Positions 59,747 to 64,000 of a stretch of DNA of 64,000 nucleotides are shown in pieces. Below the pieces are notes generated by a model that saw only the letters and a program-made list of their open reading frames with translations, was not told the DNA's origin and ran no database searches. The translations under genes were made by a program, and so were the position numbers. This DNA is from Phormidesmis priestleyi ULC007. GTDB lineage: Bacteria; Cyanobacteriota; Cyanobacteriia; Leptolyngbyales; Leptolyngbyaceae. Each line of letters opens with the position of its first letter. The first letter of the stretch is position 1. Location of the stretch: NCBI RefSeq assembly GCF_001895925.1, contig NZ_MPPI01000001.1, positions 381,715-445,714 of the forward strand. The letters are read 5' to 3'.

Positions 59747-62700
59747 TTATTGCACCGAGCTTAATTCCTTCACTTCAGCATCAGGATTGGCTTCGGGCGT
59801 GTCCTTCTCAGACGGTGGCACTACCTGCCAAAACTTAGGTAGATAATCTGACCAGTTTGCCAAAATTACCTTGGCTTTTGGGCTGTGGGTACGATCGGCG
59901 TGTGCTTCAATCAACTCTCTCAATTGTTGCTCACCCGCAGGCGCGCTCACTCGTTGGACTTTCACAATCTCTGAGTTGACCTTCGATTGGAAGCTGCCGT
60001 CTTCGTCTAAGAAGTAAGCTAAACCGCCCGTCATGCCTGCACCAACGTTGCGACCCGTTCGACCCAAAACGACGATCGTGCCGCCTGTCATATATTCGCA
60101 GCAGTGATCACCGACCCCTTCAACCACGGCTTGCGCTTGAGAATTGCGAACTGCAAATCGTTCACCCGCTTGCCCGTTGGCAAATAAGCTGCCACCCGTC
60201 GCACCATAGAGGCAAGTGTTACCAATAATCACACTCTGAGCAGGATCGTAAGTGATGTCCGCACTAGGCTGAATGGCAATTTCGCCGCCGTGCATCCCTT
60301 TGCCTACATAGTCATTGGCTTCACCCACTAAGTTAAGGGTCATGCCAGGAAGGTTGAACGCTCCAAAGCTTTGACCCACACTGCCTTCGAAGTTAAGTGT
60401 GATTTGACCACTAAAGCCTGTGTTGCCATAGCGCTTGGCGATCGCCCCTGCCAACCGAGCGCCCACTGTACGATCGGTGTTGACGACTTTTAGAGTTTTG
60501 TCTGCATGAGTCTGGTTTTGAATTGCAGACTGAATATCAGCATCACTGAGCAACTCATCATCTAGCACAACGCCATTGCTGTGAACGGGTTCATGCTTCA
60601 GCCAGTCCCGATTTTCACGCGTATCAGGGAGCCGAACTAAACAATCTAAGTTAAGACTCTTGGTTTTAGTTAACTGCACCGACTCGCGCAGCTTCAGCAA
60701 GTCTGAGCGACCAATGATGTCATTGAGAGTGCGGTAGCCCAGGCGAGCTAACAGCGATCGCACTTCTTCAGCAATAAAATAGAAGAAATTAACGACGTGT
60801 TCTGGGGTGCCAGGAAAGCGTTTCCGTAGTTCTTCTTTCTGACTCGCCACGCCCACTGGACAGTTGTTGGTGTGACAAATTCGCGCCATAATGCAGCCTT
60901 CTGCGATCATCGCGATCGAGCCAAAGCCATATTCCTCGCCGCCCATCAGTGCCGCCATGATGATGTCCCACCCAGTTTTGATGCCCCCATCGACGCGCAG
61001 TAGGACGCGATCGCGCAGTTGGTTTTCCATTAGCACACGATGCACTTCGGTTAAGCCGAGTTCCCACGGGCTGCCTGCGTGTTTGATCGAACTGAGAGGA
61101 GACGCACCCGTGCCGCCATCGTGACCCGAAATTTGAATAATATCGGCGTTGGCTTTGGCGACCCCAGCGGCGATCGTACCGATTCCCACTTCTGCTACCA
61201 GTTTCACTGAGACTTGGGCAACTGGATTAATTTGGTGCAAATCAAAAATTAGCTGGGACAGATCTTCGATCGAGTAAATGTCATGGTGCGGCGGCGGCGA
61301 AATCAGGGTGACTCCGGGCTTCGATCGGCGCAGCATCGCGATATAAGGGCTAACTTTTGGCCCCGGTAACTGTCCGCCTTCACCCGGCTTGGCACCTTGC
61401 GCGATTTTGATTTCGAGCTGTTTTGCGCTCATCAAATATTCGGGTGTCACGCCAAATCGCCCAGAGGCTACCTGTTTAATCGCAGAACTAGCCGTGTCTC
61501 CTTTTTGCAATCCTTTCAAGTGAGGCAGCAGCGGAGAAAGTCCGGTTTCGTCCACATCCTTGAGAATGTTGAATCGAACCGGATCTTCGCCCCCTTCACC
61601 AGAGTTGGATTTGCCGCCGATGCGATTCATGGCGATCGCTAACACTTCATGCGCTTCTCGTGAGAGCGCACCCAGCGACATTCCACCCGTGCAAAATCGC
61701 TTGACAATTTCGGTCACAGGCTCGACTTCTGCAAGCGGCACTGAAGGACGATCGCTCTTGAAGTCGAGCAAATCTCGTAGCGCAGTCAAAGGACGATTTT
61801 GCAGGTGTTTTTGATAAAGCTCATAGTGGTCGAAGCTTTTTGTTGCCACTGCCTTGTGCAGATGCTTCGCCAATTCTGGGCTATTCATGTGATATTCACC
61901 GCCCGGACGGTATTGCACAAACCCAAAGTTTTCGAGCTTTTTGCCCACCAGTTCAGGAAAAGCGCGGCAGTGGAAAGATAGAACTTCTTGGGCAAGATCG
62001 TTAACGGTTAAGCCGCCTAGCCGAGAAGCCGTTCCATAAAAGCCCAGATTGAGCAAGTCAGCGCCGATGCCGATCGCTTCAAAAATCTGTGCGCCTTGAT
62101 AGCTCGACAGCAGCGAAATTCCCATCTTTGAGAGAATCTTCAGCAACCCGTCTTCTACGGCTTTACGGAAATTGGTTTGAACTGCCGCCAGACTTGCCGA
62201 TTTGATCTTGCCTCGCTCCATCAGGCTCTTGGTTCTAGAATCGCCCCACCACTGACGAACGGTTTCTAAGGCCAGATAAGGGCAGACAGCACTCGCGCCA
62301 TAGCCAATCAAGCAAGCAAAATGATGAGTACTCCACGCTTGAGCGGTGTCAACGACCAAAGAAGCCTTCATCCGCAATCCCTGTCGGATCAGGTGATGGT
62401 GAACGGCTCCTACAGCAAGTAAAGGCGGAATGTAGCTGTGATCGGCGCTGAGATTGCTGAAGTTGCCTGTTGAGTCGAGGCGATCGCTCAAAATCAAAAT
62501 CTTCTTCCCAGCCCTAACTGCCTCAGTCGCTTTTTGACAAAGCTCAGTCACGGCGCGTCTGAGTCCTTCGGGTCCGGTGGCGATCGCAAACAGCGTCGAT
62601 AACTTAGCCGCTTCAAAGCCAGAATTCTGAACTTGCTCTAAGTCTCCCTCATCTAAAATTGGAGATTCTAATTTGAGCATTTTTGCATACTCAGGCTTTG

Positions 62701-64000
62701 CCTCTAGGAGATTTCCTCGCTCTCCAAGCTGTATCGTCAGCGACATCACCAGCTTTTCGCGCAACGGGTCGATCGCTGGATTAGTGACCTGAGCAAATCG
62801 CTGCTTAAAGTAGTCATAAAGCATATGAGGCTTCTCTGACAGCACCGCTAGAGGAATGTCATCGCCCATGCAAAATGTTGGCTCCTTGCCCTGAGCCGCC
62901 ATCTCCTGAATGATCATCTCCACATCTTCAGAGGTGTAGCCAAAAGCAGTCTGATAGCCAAGCAGTGCCTGAGCAGTCATCACAGACGCTTCAACAGCAG
63001 GTTGGGTTTGCAGATCGCGACGATTTTTCTGCAACCACTCGCCATAAGGGTGAGCCGACGCGACGCGCTGCTTTAGCTCCCAGTTTTTCAAGACTTCATG
63101 GGTTTCCAAGTCAAAGGCGATCATCTGTCCAGGCCCCAGACGACCTTTTTCAAGCACTTCAGACTCAGGGATATCTACCACCCCTGCTTCTGATGCCACC
63201 ATAACGTAACCATCGCGAGTGACGGTATAACGGGCGGGACGTAAACCATTGCGATCGAGCGTTGCTCCCACGCGCTTGCCATCACTAAAAACTAGCAAAG
63301 CCGGCCCATCCCAAGGCTCTTGAATGCCACTGTAATACTCATAAAAATCCACGATCTCTGGGTGGTCAATCAGATCGGGCTGATTCTTATAAGCTTCTGG
63401 CACCATGATCATCAGCGCTTCCATGGGGCTGCGTCCAGAACGCACGAGCAACTCCATGACATTATCTAAATTCGCTGAGTCGCTGTTGTCAGAGTTCACA
63501 CTGGGCTTTAGCTCAGAGATACGATCGCCCCAGTTGGAATGAGCAATATCAGCCTCTCGCGCTCTCATCCAGTTAACGTTGCCCAGCAGAGTATTAATTT
63601 CACCGTTATGACCTAACAGCCGCATCGGTTGGGCAAGCGGCCATTTTGGTAGCGTGTTGGTGCTGAAGCGGCGGTGATAAACTGCAAACCCACTTTGATA
63701 GGCAGTGTTTTGCAGATCTTCGTAAAAGCTGCCTAAAATCGCCGATCGCACCATGCCTTTATAAACGATCGTGCGATTTGAGAACGAACATACATAAAAT
63801 TCTGCTAGCGCTAGGTCGCCATTCTCAGCCAGCGCTCTCAAGACTCGCTTGCGAACCAGATAAAGCCGCCGCTCTAAATCTTCATCTTGAAGCTGCTCAG
63901 ACTGGACTAGAATCTGTTCAATTTGAGGCTGGTTCTCTCGTGCTTGAACTCCCAACGAGTCAGGTTTGACGGGAACCACGCGCCAACCTAAAACGGTCAG
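59747..64000 (-). CDS. glsF: Ferredoxin-dependent glutamate synthase (5' end outside window)
   Basis: 1417 codons present; the frame is open to the right edge ([20 protein letters not shown]), so the N-terminal ~130 residues with the Cys1 glutaminase nucleophile are missing. Motifs present: [20 protein letters not shown] with [18 protein letters not shown] (amidotransferase domain), [16 protein letters not shown], the Fd loop ([20 protein letters not shown]), [39 protein letters not shown] (FMN site), and the 3Fe-4S region [20 protein letters not shown]-terminal GXGXG-type repeats follow. It makes glutamate from glutamine and 2-oxoglutarate using photosynthetic ferredoxin. The Fd loop distinguishes it from NADPH GltB. 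Confidence 0.96.
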   Translation of the reverse strand: MTVLGWRVVPVKPDSLGVQARENQPQIEQILVQSEQLQDEDLERRLYLVRKRVLRALAENGDLALAEFYVCSFSNRTIVYKGMVRSAILGSFYEDLQNTAYQSGFAVYHRRFSTNTLPKWPLAQPMRLLGHNGEINTLLGNVNWMRAREADIAHSNWGDRISELKPSVNSDNSDSANLDNVMELLVRSGRSPMEALMIMVPEAYKNQPDLIDHPEIVDFYEYYSGIQEPWDGPALLVFSDGKRVGATLDRNGLRPARYTVTRDGYVMVASEAGVVDIPESEVLEKGRLGPGQMIAFDLETHEVLKNWELKQRVASAHPYGEWLQKNRRDLQTQPAVEASVMTAQALLGYQTAFGYTSEDVEMIIQEMAAQGKEPTFCMGDDIPLAVLSEKPHMLYDYFKQRFAQVTNPAIDPLREKLVMSLTIQLGERGNLLEAKPEYAKMLKLESPILDEGDLEQVQNSGFEAAKLSTLFAIATGPEGLRRAVTELCQKATEAVRAGKKILILSDRLDSTGNFSNLSADHSYIPPLLAVGAVHHHLIRQGLRMKASLVVDTAQAWSTHHFACLIGYGASAVCPYLALETVRQWWGDSRTKSLMERGKIKSASLAAVQTNFRKAVEDGLLKILSKMGISLLSSYQGAQIFEAIGIGADLLNLGFYGTASRLGGLTVNDLAQEVLSFHCRAFPELVGKKLENFGFVQYRPGGEYHMNSPELAKHLHKAVATKSFDHYELYQKHLQNRPLTALRDLLDFKSDRPSVPLAEVEPVTEIVKRFCTGGMSLGALSREAHEVLAIAMNRIGGKSNSGEGGEDPVRFNILKDVDETGLSPLLPHLKGLQKGDTASSAIKQVASGRFGVTPEYLMSAKQLEIKIAQGAKPGEGGQLPGPKVSPYIAMLRRSKPGVTLISPPPHHDIYSIEDLSQLIFDLHQINPVAQVSVKLVAEVGIGTIAAGVAKANADIIQISGHDGGTGASPLSSIKHAGSPWELGLTEVHRVLMENQLRDRVLLRVDGGIKTGWDIIMAALMGGEEYGFGSIAMIAEGCIMARICHTNNCPVGVASQKEELRKRFPGTPEHVVNFFYFIAEEVRSLLARLGYRTLNDIIGRSDLLKLRESVQLTKTKSLNLDCLVRLPDTRENRDWLKHEPVHSNGVVLDDELLSDADIQSAIQNQTHADKTLKVVNTDRTVGARLAGAIAKRYGNTGFSGQITLNFEGSVGQSFGAFNLPGMTLNLVGEANDYVGKGMHGGEIAIQPSADITYDPAQSVIIGNTCLYGATGGSLFANGQAGERFAVRNSQAQAVVEGVGDHCCEYMTGGTIVVLGRTGRNVGAGMTGGLAYFLDEDGSFQSKVNSEIVKVQRVSAPAGEQQLRELIEAHADRTHSPKAKVILANWSDYLPKFWQVVPPSEKDTPEANPDAEVKELSSVQ

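Noticed and set aside
1-64000. tRNA, rRNA and CRISPR search by eye
   Set aside because: No T-arm GGTTCRANYCC with matching acceptor stems, no rRNA-like stretches and no regularly spaced repeats were found; very short RNAs cannot be excluded.
59747-64000. Glutamate synthase considered as NADPH-type GltB
   Set aside because: The ferredoxin-type loop ([20 protein letters not shown]) is present and no gltD is adjacent.

Overview
The window is chromosomal DNA from a cyanobacterium, probably a filamentous beta-cyanobacterium, though the genus cannot be fixed from the sequence. The evidence is the density of GCGATCGC (HIP1) octamers, ndhH of the NDH-1 complex, a ferredoxin-type glutamate synthase with the Fd loop, hemJ, the panC/cmk fusion, the NDH-2-like/SelD fusion and several small cyanobacteria-restricted families. 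No rRNA, tRNA or CRISPR was found.

1-17.6 kb: distal half of a contractile injection system (CIS) locus, cut by the left edge. In order it holds a gpD-like hub, gpV-like spike, PAAR tip, gp25, two baseplate-J wedge proteins, gpI-like tail protein, a baseplate/fibre accessory protein, and three paralogous fibre genes that all start MPGDES; only the last carries an S74 intramolecular chaperone. Next come an Ig-like accessory protein, a coiled-coil protein, and a 1397-aa eCIS-core (DUF4157) effector with an AT-richer C-terminal tip that looks like an RNase A-type toxin, followed 10 nt later by a putative immunity gene. Sheath, tube and ATPase genes must lie to the left.

17.8-31 kb: a cobalamin riboswitch-controlled cbtB plus membrane protein; WD40 protein; uppS; a ferritin-like gene split by a 174-bp element with perfect 8-bp target duplications; a STAND (NB-ARC/TPR) ATPase with phased AGTCGG repeats upstream; hemJ; a cluster of four perfect TTTTCCACA DnaA boxes; then the block purM-rsmA-ispE-DUF3082.

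31-47 kb: rlpA, MidA-family methyltransferase, ndhH, rsmH, an isochorismatase-like gene flanked by what looks like a complete integron attC site (a lone gene cassette), selD, and an accessory strip of small toxin-antitoxin-like genes (DUF6888/DUF6887, GNAT pair), a duplicated selD 5' end, a serpin pseudogene and a DUF6883 remnant. Several small proteins of unknown function follow.

47.5-64 kb: egtC-egtB-egtD (ergothioneine), a sugar ABC permease, alpha/beta hydrolase, a ferritin-like gene with an in-frame stop, panC/cmk, a Uma2 gene killed by a TGA and by a 147-bp element with 10-bp target duplications, a VapBC-like pair, a membrane-anchored CHAT protease-like protein, and the Fd-GOGAT gene running off the right edge.

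The core metabolic genes are intact. Between them lie short palindromic repeats, miniature elements and decaying accessory genes.
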